This document shows positions 1 through 12,643 of a DNA stretch of 64,000 nt, piece by piece; positions within the stretch are counted from its first letter, which is position 1; every line of letters begins with the position of its first letter. Position numbers and translations under genes: made by a program. The notes beneath the pieces are model-generated. The model did no database searches. It was not told the DNA's origin and saw only the letters and a program-made list of their open reading frames with translations. The DNA comes from Macrolepiota albuminosa (Eukaryota; Basidiomycota; Agaricomycetes; Agaricales; Agaricaceae), in contig JAMWFC010000037.1 in NCBI GenBank assembly GCA_027475525.1, positions 1,602,711-1,666,710 of the forward strand, in the 5' to 3' direction.

Positions 1-66
1 ATACACTTTGGATCTCCCTCTGCCAGCTGTGTGACTGAGCCACAGCCTCTAGAGGTCGCCCTTACA
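1..66 (+). repeat. 3' end of 5' LTR of Gypsy A
   Basis: These 66 bases are identical to 5833-5898 and end in CA, as expected for an LTR 3' terminus. No obvious tRNA primer-binding site of the common TGG type follows directly, so a self-priming (Tf1-like) mechanism is possible but cannot be tested without the LTR start. Confidence 0.85.
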
Positions 67-180
67 GCAGAACAAGTCTCTACATTTCGGTCTGGGAGCC
101 CCCTTCAGCCTGCTTGAGCCCTCTCTTGCCCCTTTAGGTCCCTCCCCCACTGGATTACTCCCTGCCCCTCTGTTGCTTCT

Positions 181-1446
181 ATGACCCAACTAGCCCCCTC
201 AGACACTCCCCTGGACGCTTCTGCCCCTCAGGATGATGCCTGGGGTCGCTTGCTTGCTCTGGAGACTCAGGTGCAGACCACTCAAGCTTCCCTCACCCTC
301 CACACCACCGAACTTGCTGGATTACGTCAGGCCACAGACACTATCTCCCATTCCCTTCAGGCCCTCTTAGAGCGCCTCCCTCTCACTCCTACCCCTCTCC
401 AGGCACCTCCAGTTAGGGCTGGCACACCCCCAGTCCCTTGCTTTGGGGCCTCCCCCCCAGTTCATGCCAATATTCCTCGCCCAGCACTCCCAGACGCATT
501 CAATGGTGACCGAGCGATAGGCAAGCGTTTCCTGCAGTCCTGCATCACCTATATTCAGCTCAGTGGTGAGGCTTTCCCCTCTGACGCTCTCAAAATCGCT
601 TGGGTTCTTTCTTACATGAAGTCTGGGCAAGCTTTGACATACACGCTACGAGTCTTTTAACGCCCTGGAGGAGTAGAGAGTTTTGGAAGTTGGGATCAGT
701 TTGAGAAGGAGTTTCGGACAGAGTTCTTCCTCTTGGACCCTGCTAAAGTGGCAGCCCTCACTCTCCGAGATCCTCATCGATATGGGCAGGGGAAGCGGAC
801 CCTAGATGAGTACATCGACTCCTTCAGAGCTCTTGCTGAACAGGCCTGTTATCCGGATGGTCTTCAGCTCTGTCTCACCTTCTGAGATGGCCTCCTTCCC
901 TCTCTCATGGATCGGATCGACAGCATGGCTGAGGGACGACCTGATGACACGAGTATTGAGACCTGGTATCAGGTAGCACGTGATCAGTGGCAGCTCATGG
1001 AGTTACGACGTGAGCTCCACTGTGGAACTGCCCCTCGCTCCACCCCACAGGCATCTTTTTCTGCTTGTCATCCCATCCAGCCCTCCCTTCCATTTTGCGC
1101 TCCACCCCCAGCTCAGGTACCTGCGGCACGTCCTCTTCCTTTTGGAGTACCTATGGATGTTGATGCCTCTCGTCAACGTTCCTCCCTTCCTCTCCTCTGC
1201 CGTCGCTGTGGAAAGCCTGGTCACTTCGCTCGGTATTGTCCTCAGGGGTTAGAGGTGCGCTATCTCTCAGCTTCAGAGCAGGAGGAGCTCCTTCTCCAGC
1301 TCCTTGCTGTCCGAGACGTTCGAGGAAACCCCTCCCCAGATGTACAGACTGAAGCAGAACCCTTGGAGGAGTCCTTGGGTCCTGTGGAAGCTGTAGCAGA
1401 ACCATCGGATGGGTCCTTTGGTTCTGCAGAGGAGGGTTTTCAATAG
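181..1446 (+). pseudogene. Gypsy A gag (capsid and CCHC zinc knuckle), two premature stops
   Basis: Reading frame 1 encodes a proline-rich N-terminus with a short heptad-like stretch, a Ty3-type retrotransposon gag (capsid) domain, and one CCHC zinc knuckle (CRRCGKPGHFARYC, about 1198-1239). Gag packages the element RNA into particles. The frame is broken by TAA at 658-660 and TGA at 883-885, but coding similarity continues in the same frame across both, so these are point nonsense mutations rather than frameshifts. The gag stop at 1444-1446 is followed by the pol ATG eight bases later in another frame, so pol is a separate reading frame rather than a simple fusion. Confidence 0.88.
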
Positions 1447-4309
1447 AGCAACAGATGAGTTGTACGCCTCCGCCGCCTAGTGCTAATCAGTTTACATGTC
1501 AATCAGTAGAGTCTTCTAATGTATTGCTCCCTGCTCCTGATTCTCTGACTGAAACTGTAAGCACCCCCTCCGACATACAAAATACCCCCTTGGTCCAAGC
1601 CTCAGCTAAGACTTCTTCTCCTCCTTCTCCTGTCCAACGACCACGTGTCCCAGCTTGGGAACGACGCCTTCCCCGTCGCTATGTTGTTGCTTCTACTCCC
1701 TCTCCCAACTCTCTGCGTCTGAATGTGGAGATCGAGACAACTGACACTCAGCAGACTCGAAGCGTCATAGCTCTCTTGGACAGTGGCACTACTGGACTCT
1801 TCCTAGACACCCATTATGTGGAACAACACCGGCTCACTACCCGTCCCCTCTCTCACCCTATTCCAGTCTATAACATTGACGGTACGCTCAATGAAGCTGG
1901 ATCCATCCGCTCAGTGGTGGATTTAGTCCTTTGTTATCAGACTCATTCTGAGCGTGCAGTCTTTGCAGTTACCAGCCTAGGAAAGCAGGACATGATACTT
2001 GGGTTCTCCTGGCTGCGTGATCACAATCCTGAGATTGACTGGGCCAAGGGTAAGGTGAGCATGAGCCGCTGCCCTCGACGGTGTTCCACATGTGCCAAGG
2101 AAGTTAGAGAGGAGTGCAGAGAGTCAGTCCGTGAGTGTGCTGCTATCCGGGCTTGCCGAGTTGGACACCTCCCCTTTGCAGACCTCGACCTACTGGATCC
2201 TCCTCCCTTGGCGTTCCCTTATAGAGAGGCCCTCTATGAGGACGTTCGAGGTGTAGTGAGTGAAGCCCAGATGGAAGATGGACGCAAGGGTGAATTTGGA
2301 TGTGCTCCTGACCCAGAGTCTCCAGACAGGGCTATCAAGACAGGTGATAGGATTTATGCCACTACGTTACAACCTCCACCAACTGTAGCAGAGATCAGAG
2401 CTAGCCAAACTACCTCCCAGCAGCTAGCTCAGGCATTTGCTGCCAACTCTGCTCCTAAGTCATTCCGAGATGCGGTTCCTCATCACCTGCAAGACTTTGA
2501 GGATGTTTTCTCTAAGGCATCATTTGACTCCCTGCCAGAGCGTAAGCAGTGGGACCATGCAATTGAGCTTACACCCAATGCTGAGCCCTCTAGCTGCAAG
2601 GTCTACCCACTCTCTCCCAGAGAACAGGATGAGCTTGATGCCTTTTTGCAGGAGAAATTAGACTCTGGTCGCATCCGTCCCTCAAAGTCTCCAATAGCCT
2701 CTCCAGTCTTCTTCATTAAGAAGAAGGATGGATCTCTATGTCTGGTTCAGGACTACCGAGTCTTGAATGCGATGACTGTGAAGAATCGCTACCCCTTACC
2801 ACTCATTTCAGAGCTTGTCAACAACCTCCGAGGTGCGCGCTACTTTACCAAGTTGGATGTCCGCTGGGGCTACAACAATGTGCGCATCAAAGAAGGAGAT
2901 GAGTGGAAGGGAGCATTCCGAACAAATCGTGGACTCTTTGAACCTCTGGTAATGTTCTTTGGCCTCACTAATAGCCCTGCCACCTTCCAGACCATGATGA
3001 ACGACATTTTCCGAGACCTCATAGCGGAAGGTGTTGTGTGCGTATACCTTGACAATATTCTCATCTATACCAAGACTCTAGAGGAGCATCGTCGGATTAC
3101 GCGCATCGTACTGGAACATCTTCGCCAGCACCAGCTCTATCTTAAGCCAGAGAAGTGTGAGTTTGAGCAGACTAAGGTTGAATATCTTGGACTGATCATC
3201 TCTCATGGAATGGCTGAGATGGACCCAGTCAAGGTGGCTGGTGTAGCGGAGTGGCCAGAGCCTAAGAACAAGAAGGAGGTTCAGGCCTTCCTGGGTTTTG
3301 CCAACTTCTACCGGAGGTTTATTCAGGATTTCTCACACCATGCCCGGCCCCTCTTCGATCTCACCACTAAGGACACTCCTTGGCACTGGGATGCAGCACA
3401 GCAGACAGCCTTTGACGCCCTCAAACAGGCAGTCACTTCAAAGCCTGTCCTTATATTCCCAGATGACGACTCTCCTTTCCGTGTCGAAGCTGATAGCTCA
3501 GATTTTGCTACTGGGGCCATTCTCTCTCAACAGTCAAGAGAGGATGGTAAGTGGCATCCTGTGGCTTTCTACTCCAAGAGTCTCAATGCTGTGGAGCGAA
3601 ATTACGAGATCCATGACAAGGAGATGCTAGCTATCATTCGGTCATTTGAGGAGTGGCGACATTTCCTTGAGGGTGCCAGGCATAAATTCGAGGTGTGGAC
3701 TGATCACAAGAACTTAGAGTACTTTCGGACGGCCAAGAAACTTAACCGCCGACAGGCTCGATGGTCCTTGTATCTGGCCAACTTCGACTTCTCTCTGCAT
3801 CACAAACCTGGACGGAGCATGGGTAAGCCAGATGCGCTTTCTAGGCAAGCAGATCATGGTTCAGGAGCTAGTGACAATGACAATATTGTACTCCTGAAGC
3901 CAGAGCTATTTGCTATCTGTGCTCTAGAAGGTGTGGTTGGCCAGGGAGAAGAAGTGAGCATCCTTCGAGACATCTGATGAGGTAACCGGGAGGGCGCTCA
4001 AGAAGATCTGGTAGCTAAGGCTGCCATGGCCTTGCATGCTCGAGAGAAAACTGGAGTGAAGTCCGTCCGCACCGACGAGTGGTCTCTGGAGAATGGTCTT
4101 CTCACCTTTCGAGGACGCATTTATGTTCCCAACCTGCCAGATCTCTGGAGGCGGATTGTGGAGCAGCATCATGACTCTCAAGTTGCAGGACATCCTGGCA
4201 GATGGAAGACACTGGAGCTGGTCTCACGGAATTACTGGTGGCCTCAAATGTCACGGTATATTGGCTCTTACACCTCCACCTGCGATCTTTGCCTTCGGAC
4301 TAAGCCTCG

Positions 4310-4463
4310 TTGTCAGCCTCCTATGGGACAACTTCATCCATTGCCTATCCCAGCTGAGCGTTGGAGCGTGGCCTCAGTAGACTTCATTGTCAGCCTCCTA
4401 TGGGACAACTTCATCCATTGCCTATCCCAGCTGAGCGTTGGAGCGTGGCCTCAGTAGACTTCA
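4310..4463. repeat. 77-bp exact tandem duplication (in Gypsy A integrase)
   Basis: Two abutting copies, 4310-4386 and 4387-4463. The 77-base shift throws the integrase out of frame. Same period as 21 other sites in the window. Confidence 0.95.
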
Positions 4464-4531
4464 TTGTTGAGTTACCTGATTCTCATGGATATGATGTGAT
4501 CATGGTGGTAGTGGATCTCTGTAGCAAGCGT

Positions 4532-5601
4532 TGATGACGCCAACTGTGGTTGGGTGCGCTGGACGTATACGCAGTACAACGCCGTCTCCAGCGCTTGGCG
4601 TACGTGGTTGTGAGGAGTCCTGACAGGGTCCCGGTGTGCTCGAGTGGAAGTAGTAAAACGATGCGCTAGATTATAGCGCTTCGGGGGCTACCTGGCAGAC
4701 GGTAAGCGTCGTAGTTTAGGCAAGAATATTAGAGAAAAGTCGAATAGCGCAACGTATTGTGCCCGTAGGTGGCACCGTAAACAATGAAGACGAAATAGAC
4801 GAAGCTAGCGCCCGACTTAGTGACGACGTCGAAGGAAGCTAGCGCGAGTTGAACGCTAAGTGTAACTGTGTGCTCGAGGGGTTACAATTCATTGTTATAT
4901 ACATGAAAAGTAGCTATTTTATATACAGTGCGCTACCGTGTTTGCCAAGATACAAGTCCATCTGCGGCGCTACCTCCTAGCGCCTCTCCTCGTGGTTTAC
5001 TCTAACGGCGACCTGTCAACGGCGACCTTGTGCACATGGCTGACGGCGACCAACGGCGTTATGACCCACGGCGACCTGCGGTGACTCTATATTGACTTAG
5101 AGTTGTACGAGTCTGCTCACTTTTCTATAACTCCGATTGGCCAGGCCGTTCCGGGGTATGGTCGGAAAATCCTCGACAGACGCCGTGAGCGCTAATGTCA
5201 GCGCTACTCATTGTATTAGTTCCTGTCAGGTCCAGATGTCGGATTTAAGTATATCCAGTGCCGCCGTCATTGATCCCTTTAGACTTCTGATTGAAGTGCC
5301 TCGTCCAATGGCAGCGCCTGCTGCTGGCTCCTTCTGGAAGTGATCGGGGTTTAGTTATAGTCCTCTCCCGCCGTCGTGTTAGCGCTATATGTTATGAGCC
5401 TCCTTCGTCCTTGGGCTAGGTGAAAGGAGAGTGCTGAAGGCTTGGTAGCTAGGGGTTAGGATAAATTTCTAAATCCTGTAGTAGTTTGCCAGAGCTAGAG
5501 CTGCTCTATACTCCCAACTGGTCGCCAGAGTCCTGCGTACGTCAAGTGTCGGTTGGCCTATAATGTCCCTTGATGCGCTCAGTCCGAGTAGAAGCCTATC
5601 A
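4532..5601 (+). mobile_element. Solo LTR (family L1) inserted in Gypsy A integrase
   Basis: The segment starts TGATGACGCC and ends GCCTATCA. It splits the integrase codons CSKR|AHF and is flanked by GCGT on both sides (4528-4531 and 5602-5605; the base A before each also matches), which is a target-site duplication of 4-5 bases. No coding sequence lies inside. A second copy of the same family lies in inverted orientation at 14425-15552. The solo form is what remains after recombination between the two LTRs of a full element. Confidence 0.9.
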
Positions 5602-5725
5602 GCGTGCTCATTTTATTCTAACACACACTACTTGCTCAGCCATGGGTGCTGCCAATCTGTACTGGAAGCATGTCTGGAAGCTCCATGGGTTGTCAGATGC
5701 TTACGTCTCGGACCGTGGACCTCAG

Positions 5726-5825
5726 NNNNNNNNNNNNNNNNNNNNNNNNNNNNNNNNNNNNNNNNNNNNNNNNNNNNNNNNNNNNNNNNNNNNNNNNNNN
5801 NNNNNNNNNNNNNNNNNNNNNNNNN
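5726..5825. other. Assembly gap, 100 N
   Basis: Exactly 100 N bases, the usual placeholder for a gap of unknown length. It replaces the end of the Gypsy A integrase and nearly all of its 3' LTR. Confidence 0.99.
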
Positions 5826-5832
5826 TATTCTA

Positions 5833-5898
5833 ATACACTTTGGATCTCCCTCTGCCAGCTGTGTGACTGAGCCACAGCCTCTAGAGGTCGCCCTTACA
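5833..5898 (+). repeat. 3' end of 3' LTR of Gypsy A
   Basis: Identical to 1-66. It ends in CTTACA and is followed by CTAAG, the predicted target-site duplication. Confidence 0.9.
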
Positions 5899-6660
5899 CT
5901 AAGGTAAAAGCACCTAAGGAAGAAGCGGTAAGTGAACACGGCAAGATAAGGGGCAAGAATATGGTAAGCTTAGCAAAGTCTAAGCAACGTTAATGCCTGC
6001 CGTAGCTGCAAGGCACAAGTTATGACGTTGGCTAGCGATAGTCTGCAACTGCCGATGACTTTGATGTTGCCGACCATAAATGAGATCTGGACCGTAAGAG
6101 AGACTGGAGTAAGGGGGCAGGAAACTCTGTTCTTGTTTTTTATGTACAAGTCAGTAAGCACTTTTTATACTACAACAAGGTCACCGTCACCAAGTAACTA
6201 ATAACGCCAAAGTGCGGTGAACTTGGAAAATTTATAGGGTGGCTCCAACAGTTTCTGATCCCTACCGTCCATTCAAAACGCTTAGCAATGCCAGGCAGCA
6301 GATTGCAACGCTAAATCATTAATCCATCACTTTTCCGTCTGTCCAAAATACTAAGTAATGTCAGGCGCCAAATCGAGGCGCTAAGCGATGTCAGATGCCA
6401 AGGTCAAACACCAAGCTGTCCATCAGTTTTTGATAGATCATCAGGCTTCTCCCTAAGCGCTGTCGTCAGTGACTAATACCATCTGTCAGTTGTCATTTTG
6501 TCTGCCATTGGTGCTATCATTGATCAGATCTGCTTCTTGCCATGTGCGGCCATCAAATATCGCCAAAATTGGTTAATTAGCATGCGCTAAGGTATTCTGA
6601 GCCAGTGCCGTATTGCTGTAGCCTGCCATTGATGTGCTGATCCTATATAGGGTCCTATCA
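5899..6660 (-). mobile_element. LTR of family L2, minus orientation
   Basis: This is a diverged inverted copy of 11918-12643. Read on the minus strand it starts TGATAGGACCC at 6660. It cuts the C-terminal part of the element B integrase, whose frame runs into the LTR after IPKYVGP. Its own 3' end is missing because Gypsy A is inserted there. It is probably a solo LTR or the remnant of one. Confidence 0.75.
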
Positions 6661-9600
6661 ACGGACCCACATATTTGGGTATCATCTTACATAGTGTGCT
6701 CTTTGGGAAGGTCATGTTTTTAGTTGATACGTATGCAAAGTCTCCTTGTTCAAAGGAGACTGGTTGATGCTTGCAGTTTGCAGTCCTTATCTGTTTTATC
6801 CTAGCCATTAGAATGGCATCATGCACAGCCATAATAACCATCTTCATATGCTGTGCAAACATACAAACTCCAGGGAACTTGTTTTTTGTTGTATTTTCCC
6901 AGACCATTGTCTGGGTCATCCTTCTGTTATTTAAGAAGAACGGTGCATATCCAGTACTATCAGACCTTGCTGAATTGATTGCAAATTCTATTATAGGCAG
7001 TTTGGATATCCAATTCTTGTGACTCAAACTGATGCATATCCTAATTATCTGGATGATGGTTCAATTTGCATGCTCTGTAGCCCCATCTGTCTCAGGGTGA
7101 TAGGCTGTGGACATTTTCAGCCGAGTTCCTATCAGTAAGTTTAGGTGAGTCCAAAAAATGCTAGTAAACCAGAAGTCTTTGGTTACTAATGATGGCTTTG
7201 GGTAGCCCATAGTGTTGTATACCTCTATAAACATCAATTCAGTGATCTTTCATGCTGTGTATATAGTTTTGCTTGGTACTAAGTGAACCATACTTGTGAG
7301 TAGGTCAATTATTACAGTTATCTGATCAAAAGTTGTGTTTCTATTCCTAGATTCTGGAAATTGACCAACAAAGTCAATACCAATTACTTCTCAGGGTGGG
7401 GGTAGGAATGGGTAACGGATTTAGCAATCTATAAGGTTGTTGATTAGATGGCTTGTTTTGGCAACAAGTCATGCATAATTTGCAGAAAGCATATATGTCA
7501 TTGCTCATTTCTTTCCACCATATGTGGTTGCATAGGTATGTTATTGTTTTTCATAGACCTAAGTGTGCCAGCGTTGAATGCACTTCAGATATTACAACTT
7601 CTTGGAGGTTGCACCCTGAGACAATGACTAAGGGTATGCAAAGGACACGATTTTTGTTTGTCTGTAAATATAGGAAGTTGTCTTTGGTAAGCTTAAAATT
7701 TTTATACTCCTTTAGGTTATTCACTATGCACCCAAAGGCCAGGTCCTCACTATACTTGTTTTGGACACTTGCCAGTAAGTTGATTGGTTTATGCTCTTCA
7801 GCTAACATCTTGTTTAGTGATACTGGTTTCAAATTTTCAACATTCTCAAAAATTAGTCTAGATCACATGTTTAAATCTTCGTTCCTTGTGTTTTCTAAGT
7901 CAAACTCAGGGGATTCAGATGGCTCATTTGTGTCATTGGGTTTGTCTGTGGTGGTCCTGCAGGCAGGGATGCAGATAGTAAGTTTTTCTCTGATTTTCTC
8001 ACCCTCCTTTCATTGCTGAGGGCCTCTCAGCTCAAAATTCCAGGATATTCAAGATGCAAATCCCTCAACGTCTCTGGCTGTCCTGTTTCTGCTGGTGCAG
8101 TTTCCTTCCACCTATGCCATCACCATTTATGGTTTTGCATCACTGATGATGTCACTTTCATGGAGTGATTAATTTCTCAATCATCTACAATCAGGCCTGG
8201 TGCTGTTGTTGCTGCCTGTCTCTGAGTATGATCAGGCACATTGGGCTCCCCCAATAGAGGCTCTTCTGTGGCTGAGTCCACTATATTACCACAAGTCATA
8301 AGACCTGCACTCTCGCCCTTCTGTCCAATGAGCACAGGCATGGAGATCAAATAGTCATTTAGCAAGTTGTTATTAATAATGTTGTGGTAAGTGTATTCAC
8401 TCTATGTCCACACTGTGCCTGCCTCATCTTGTGAGTAGATGCGTGACAACGCATCAGATAGTATATTTTCTGATCCAGATATGTAGAAAACCTCAAAGTC
8501 AAATTCTGAATTTTTTTCTAATCAATGTGCCTGTCAGCCAGACATGTTCTTTTGTTCTAGCAGGGTCAGCAATCCCTTGTGGTCAGTGTACTACCAGAAC
8601 TGGGTTCTCTGGAGTATATTGTGATGCCTTAGCATTGTCTTAACTTTAGCAAGCATTTCGATCTCATGAACAGGGTAATTTTGCTGGGCAGAATTCAGTT
8701 TTGCAGAGTAGAAAGCAGCCACTTTGGCCATGTGCCAGTCCTCTCCCTGACTAATGACTCCAGCTACATCTGTGACACAGCCATCCATCACCATGTTAAT
8801 GGGTGGCACTGTTTTACTGTAGTCAAACAGTTGGCAGTAGTGTGAGCAACATTTTAATGCCAAGTGTTTGATGTCTTCGAAGGCATGCTGGTGGGTATAT
8901 TTTCATTTGAATGGCACAGTGTCTCCAGTCAGCTGATGAAGGGTTCCCATTGGTATCCTTATCCTATCAATGTTGTCAGCAAGATATCCTGCTGTACCCA
9001 AAAACTCTCTCAACAGATCTTTATTTGTCAAAGTCTTCCATTTTATCAAGGCATCGACTTTGTCAGGGTCCATTCAGATCCTGGCATCATTCACTATGCA
9101 GCCCAGGACTTTCAATTCTAGCAATAGAAACTGCAATTTGTCCTTTTCTAAATACAGTTTTTCTCGCTTCAGTATGTTGATAACCAACTTGACATGCTAT
9201 ACGTGCTTTTCTAAAGTATCTGAGTATATCATTATATCATCCAGGTAGACGTCTAAAAAATCTGTCCAGATATGGAGAAAATATGTGATTCATCAAAGCT
9301 TGGTATGTAGCCAGCGCATTACAATCTCCTTGCTGAATTACATTGCTAACCATATTTCCATCAGGAGTAGTTACTGCTGTCCTCTTGACATGTTCCAGCA
9401 CTATGCATATCTGCTCATACGCATCTTTTCCATCCATGATTGAATGATATTTTCCCTTGGCTACCTGTCAGAGAATGCCATTGATGTCCAGTAGTGGTGA
9501 GAATTGTTTTACCATATTGGCATTGCATGCTCAGAGATTGAATACTGTATGTAGTCATGGTGCTTCCCCTGGCTTGCCAGGTTTGGGTATCAACATTATT

Positions 9601-10289
9601 GGTACCATGTTCCTGTTGCTGGTGATCTTCCAGCAGCCACTCTTGATATAAGTGTTGCACTTCTCTGTCTATTGTGCCCGCATGGCTTCTGGGCATCTTG
9701 ACAGTCTCCAGGAATATATTCTGTGTGGGTCAACCAAGTTGATTTCATGGTTAATAATGTGTAATGGAGGTAATGGAGTGTCACTTGCCAGCTTGCAAAT
9801 GGGTGCTGCATATTGTTTTAATTCTTCAGCAACTCGATCTAAGCTTCTCTGATAAAGCTTCATTAATCTGAAAGCAAGTTGCAACACGCCTCTCCCTACT
9901 AAAAGCAATGCCATGGTGGATCCAACTACAACTCAGGAGGGGTTTATACTGAAAGTAATGCGGTATTGGAACAACCATGGAATGCCAAGAATTAGATCAT
10001 AACTGGAGAGGTTAATGACGTCAAAGTATCAATCCTCAGAGATTGACTGGTATTGCAGTTTTGCAGTTGCACCAAAGTTTATTTGTGATCTGGATCCTTG
10101 GACTGTGAGCTGAATAGGAACAGGGGAGGTTAGCTCTTTCTTCTTGATTTTAAGTTGTTGGACTAGAGTACTGGATGTGAAATCTCCAAAGAAGCCTGAA
10201 TCCACCAATGCATGAGCAGGCTCACCATTGATTTTTACCATGATGACTAATGGCTTTGGGACCTTTCTGGAGAGGTCCTTGGCCTGCAA
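6661..10289 (-). pseudogene. Gypsy B pol: protease, RT, RNase H, integrase, heavily decayed
   Basis: On the minus strand the order is protease (DSG motif, 10029-10289), reverse transcriptase (N-terminal part 9669-9914; fingers and palm 9237-9437, with a YLDD box just beyond, about 9235-9250, reached only after a frameshift), RNase H (about 8591-8863, then TDHKGL), the integrase HHCC finger (about 7400-7560, HSTLAHL and CKLCMTC) and integrase core or C-terminus (6661-7027). Many stops and frameshifts separate the pieces, so it is long dead. The protein resembles the large Gypsy polyprotein family common in agaricomycetes and differs from element A. The 3' end is lost at the L2 LTR. Confidence 0.85.
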
Positions 10290-11917
10290 TGCATTGCATT
10301 GGATTGAGGGGTATGTCTTGGTGGGTACTTGTTGTCCAAATAGTTTTATAGAGCTAACATATCAACTGTTGGAGGTCTTTTTTTTGATAGAGGTTTCACA
10401 TTCCGTTCCCACTGGCTCTGACAGGTTGAAAAGCTGCTCCAGTCCAAGTGTCTTGTCTGGTGAGTCCATTTCTTTGTCTGACAAAATGGTGCCACTCATG
10501 TTGTTGATCAGGGCCTCAACTTCCTTTCGGTACCAGGACACCAGATCAAATTTATAGTTGTGAAGGTGACCTGCTTCAATCTGAACCTTCACTCCTAAAT
10601 GTTGGTCATAGATGTTCTAGACTTCATCGTCTTCCAGTACTTCAAATTGGTGGTATTGCAGATTACCTCATTTGTCATCCCAGAGATAGGGGATGCCAGA
10701 TGTGAGGACTTGACATGCATTTCAGCAATAGAGATTCACAATTAAACATGTTTCAAACAGGAAATGCTCATTGAACAGGGCACCTGTGTGCTTGTGTCAT
10801 ATTCCAGCATACCATTCTCTGACAGCAAACATGACACTCCTTAGTTGGTCATATTCAATGCTAGAGTATGTATCAAATACTCAGTTATATATCAGTACCT
10901 CCTGTCCATCAACAATGTATATGATAAAGTGGCATCCCCTGAGCTGCAGGACATTAGCTTGGTCTCCAGTGTATGGTTGGAGACTTTACAGCAAGTCCTC
11001 AGCTTTTCATGCCACAGTGTGCCCAAGGTAGTGCCAAGGTCCCTCTTCCATCTCGATCAGAATAATTTTTTCTTCTCTGTCTTCTATGGTTGCCAGATAT
11101 TCATGTGCAATTTCAATGGATGGGGCCAGCAAAACTCCTTTCATTGTGTGCTAGTCTGTGTCATTTGAGAAGTTGGTTAGCATCTGATCTATCTCATCTT
11201 TGCTATTTTGTAGCCAGAAGCGTAATTCTTATCCTCTGAATCTGACACTGACTGCATGTCTGATATTATATCTCTGTTGCTATCATATTTTTTGCCCATC
11301 AAGAGCACCCAGAAGTTGTTGGCATAGACTTCTATAAACCTCCCAATCTTGACCATCCCTATGAAGATGGAAGTAGTAGTTTCACCTAGGCTGTCAACTT
11401 ACCACTGTTTCATCTGGTCAAAATTGATGTTTTTGTGGAATTGGATACTATTTGCACTTAGTCCTGGCAGTTTATTTCTATTTGAGGTGAGTCTTGACTT
11501 ATCAGGGCAGTTCTGTGAAAAGTGTTCATCCTTCTTACAGATGTAACACTTGCCACTCACTTTTAATTCCTCCTTTTTCTCCTTACTAAGGTTCTAACTA
11601 TTCCAAGATGGTTTTTTAGAGAAAGCTGAGTCTTTCTTATGATTTTGAGACTATGGTTCTCTGCCATGATTATTATTTGCAGGAGTGTTTTCAGCATCAG
11701 CATTGTTTCTGTGGCTGCCGCTGCACTGGGGATTTTTTATGCATGATGAGGGATAGCTCTTGCTTTTATGGCCGTTACCACCATGTTCCTGATTATGCTA
11801 ACCCTTGCCATAGTTTGGTTGATTCCCCAATGAGGACACATTGCAGAGATCAACATTCTTTGCTAATTCTTGGTATTTGGCTTCGTAGACCATAGCTTTC
11901 CAAAAAGTATGTTCTAG
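10290..11917 (-). pseudogene. Gypsy B gag C-terminal part with CCHC zinc knuckle
   Basis: On the minus strand the frame opens at 11917 with a gag-like segment (KAMVYEAKYQELAK). A CCHC zinc knuckle (CYICKKDEHFSQNC) follows at about 11508-11549. The rest towards the protease is broken by stops. This is the continuation of the gag at 12644-14416, from which it is separated by an L2 LTR. Confidence 0.75.
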
Positions 11918-12643
11918 TGATAGGACCCCATACAGGATCAGTGCATCAATGGCAGGCCATGGCAATGCAGCACTAGCTCAGAATACCTTAGTGCATGCTA
12001 ATTAACCAATTTTGGCAATATTTGACAGCCGTGCATAGCAAGAAGCAGATCTGATCAATGATAGCACCGACAACAGACAGAATGACAACTGACAAATGGC
12101 ATCAGTCACTGACAACAGCACTTAGCAAGAAGACTGATGATCTATCAAAAACTAACAGACAGCTTAGTGTTTGACCTTGGTGTTTGACCTTGGCATCTGA
12201 CATCGCTTAGCGCCTTGATTTGGCACCTGACATTGCTTAATATCTTGAACAGACAGAAGGTTGATGGTTTGATGGATTAGCGTTGCAATCTGCCACCTGG
12301 CACCACTAAGCATGTTGAATGGACAGTAGGGATCTGAAACCATTGGAGCTACCCTATAAAATTTTCCAGTTCACTGTACTTTGGCATGATTAGTCACTTG
12401 GCGATGGTAAACTCCTTGTAGTATAAAAGTACTTACCAACTTGTACATACCTAGCAGAACAGAGTTTCCTGCCCCACTTACTCTAGTCTCTCTTATGGTC
12501 TAAATTTCATTTATAGTTGGCAGTTGCAGACTATCACTATCCCATGACATCCTTATGCCTTGTGTCTACAGCAGGCATCAATGTTGCTTAGACTTTGCTA
12601 AGCTTACCATGTTCTTGCCCTACTTTACCTTATTTTATAGACA
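11918..12643 (+). mobile_element. LTR of family L2, plus orientation, inside Gypsy B gag
   Basis: It starts TGATAGGACCCC and ends near TATAGACA. It matches 5899-6660 in inverted orientation with scattered substitutions and small indels. It separates the two halves of the element B gag. No clear target-site duplication is visible, so the right border is uncertain by some tens of bases. Confidence 0.75.

Larger units (their letters stand above)
1455..5725 (+). pseudogene. Gypsy A pol: protease, RT, RNase H, integrase; interrupted
   Basis: The long frame from the ATG at 1455 runs 840 codons. It has a retropepsin-like DSG motif at residues 109-111, a reverse transcriptase with the first catalytic Asp in FTKLDVRWGY, and an RNase H with its acidic residues visible (VEADSSD, DKEML, WTDHKN). 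The RT active-site box reads YLDN instead of YLDD (codon 3054-3056), which should abolish polymerase activity. Two adjacent TGA codons at 3975-3980 stop the frame, after which the same frame resumes with the integrase HHCC zinc finger (HHDSQVAGH ... CDLC). A 77-base duplication at 4310 shifts the frame, a solo LTR occupies 4532-5601, and the integrase core then continues (SDRGPQ) into the assembly gap. Confidence 0.93.
1..5898 (+). mobile_element. Ty3/Gypsy LTR retrotransposon A, degenerate, 5' LTR cut by window start
   Basis: The first 66 bases recur at 5833-5898 just after the assembly gap. They are the 3' ends of the two LTRs, ending in CTTACA, and they bracket gag and pol in the order protease, reverse transcriptase, RNase H, integrase, which is the Ty3/Gypsy order. 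The bases after the right LTR are CTAAG, so a matching CTAAG is predicted just left of the 5' LTR, outside the window. The element is dead: gag has two stops, pol has a double stop, and the integrase is split by a solo LTR. The right LTR abuts an LTR of another family, so element A probably inserted into that LTR. Confidence 0.93.
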
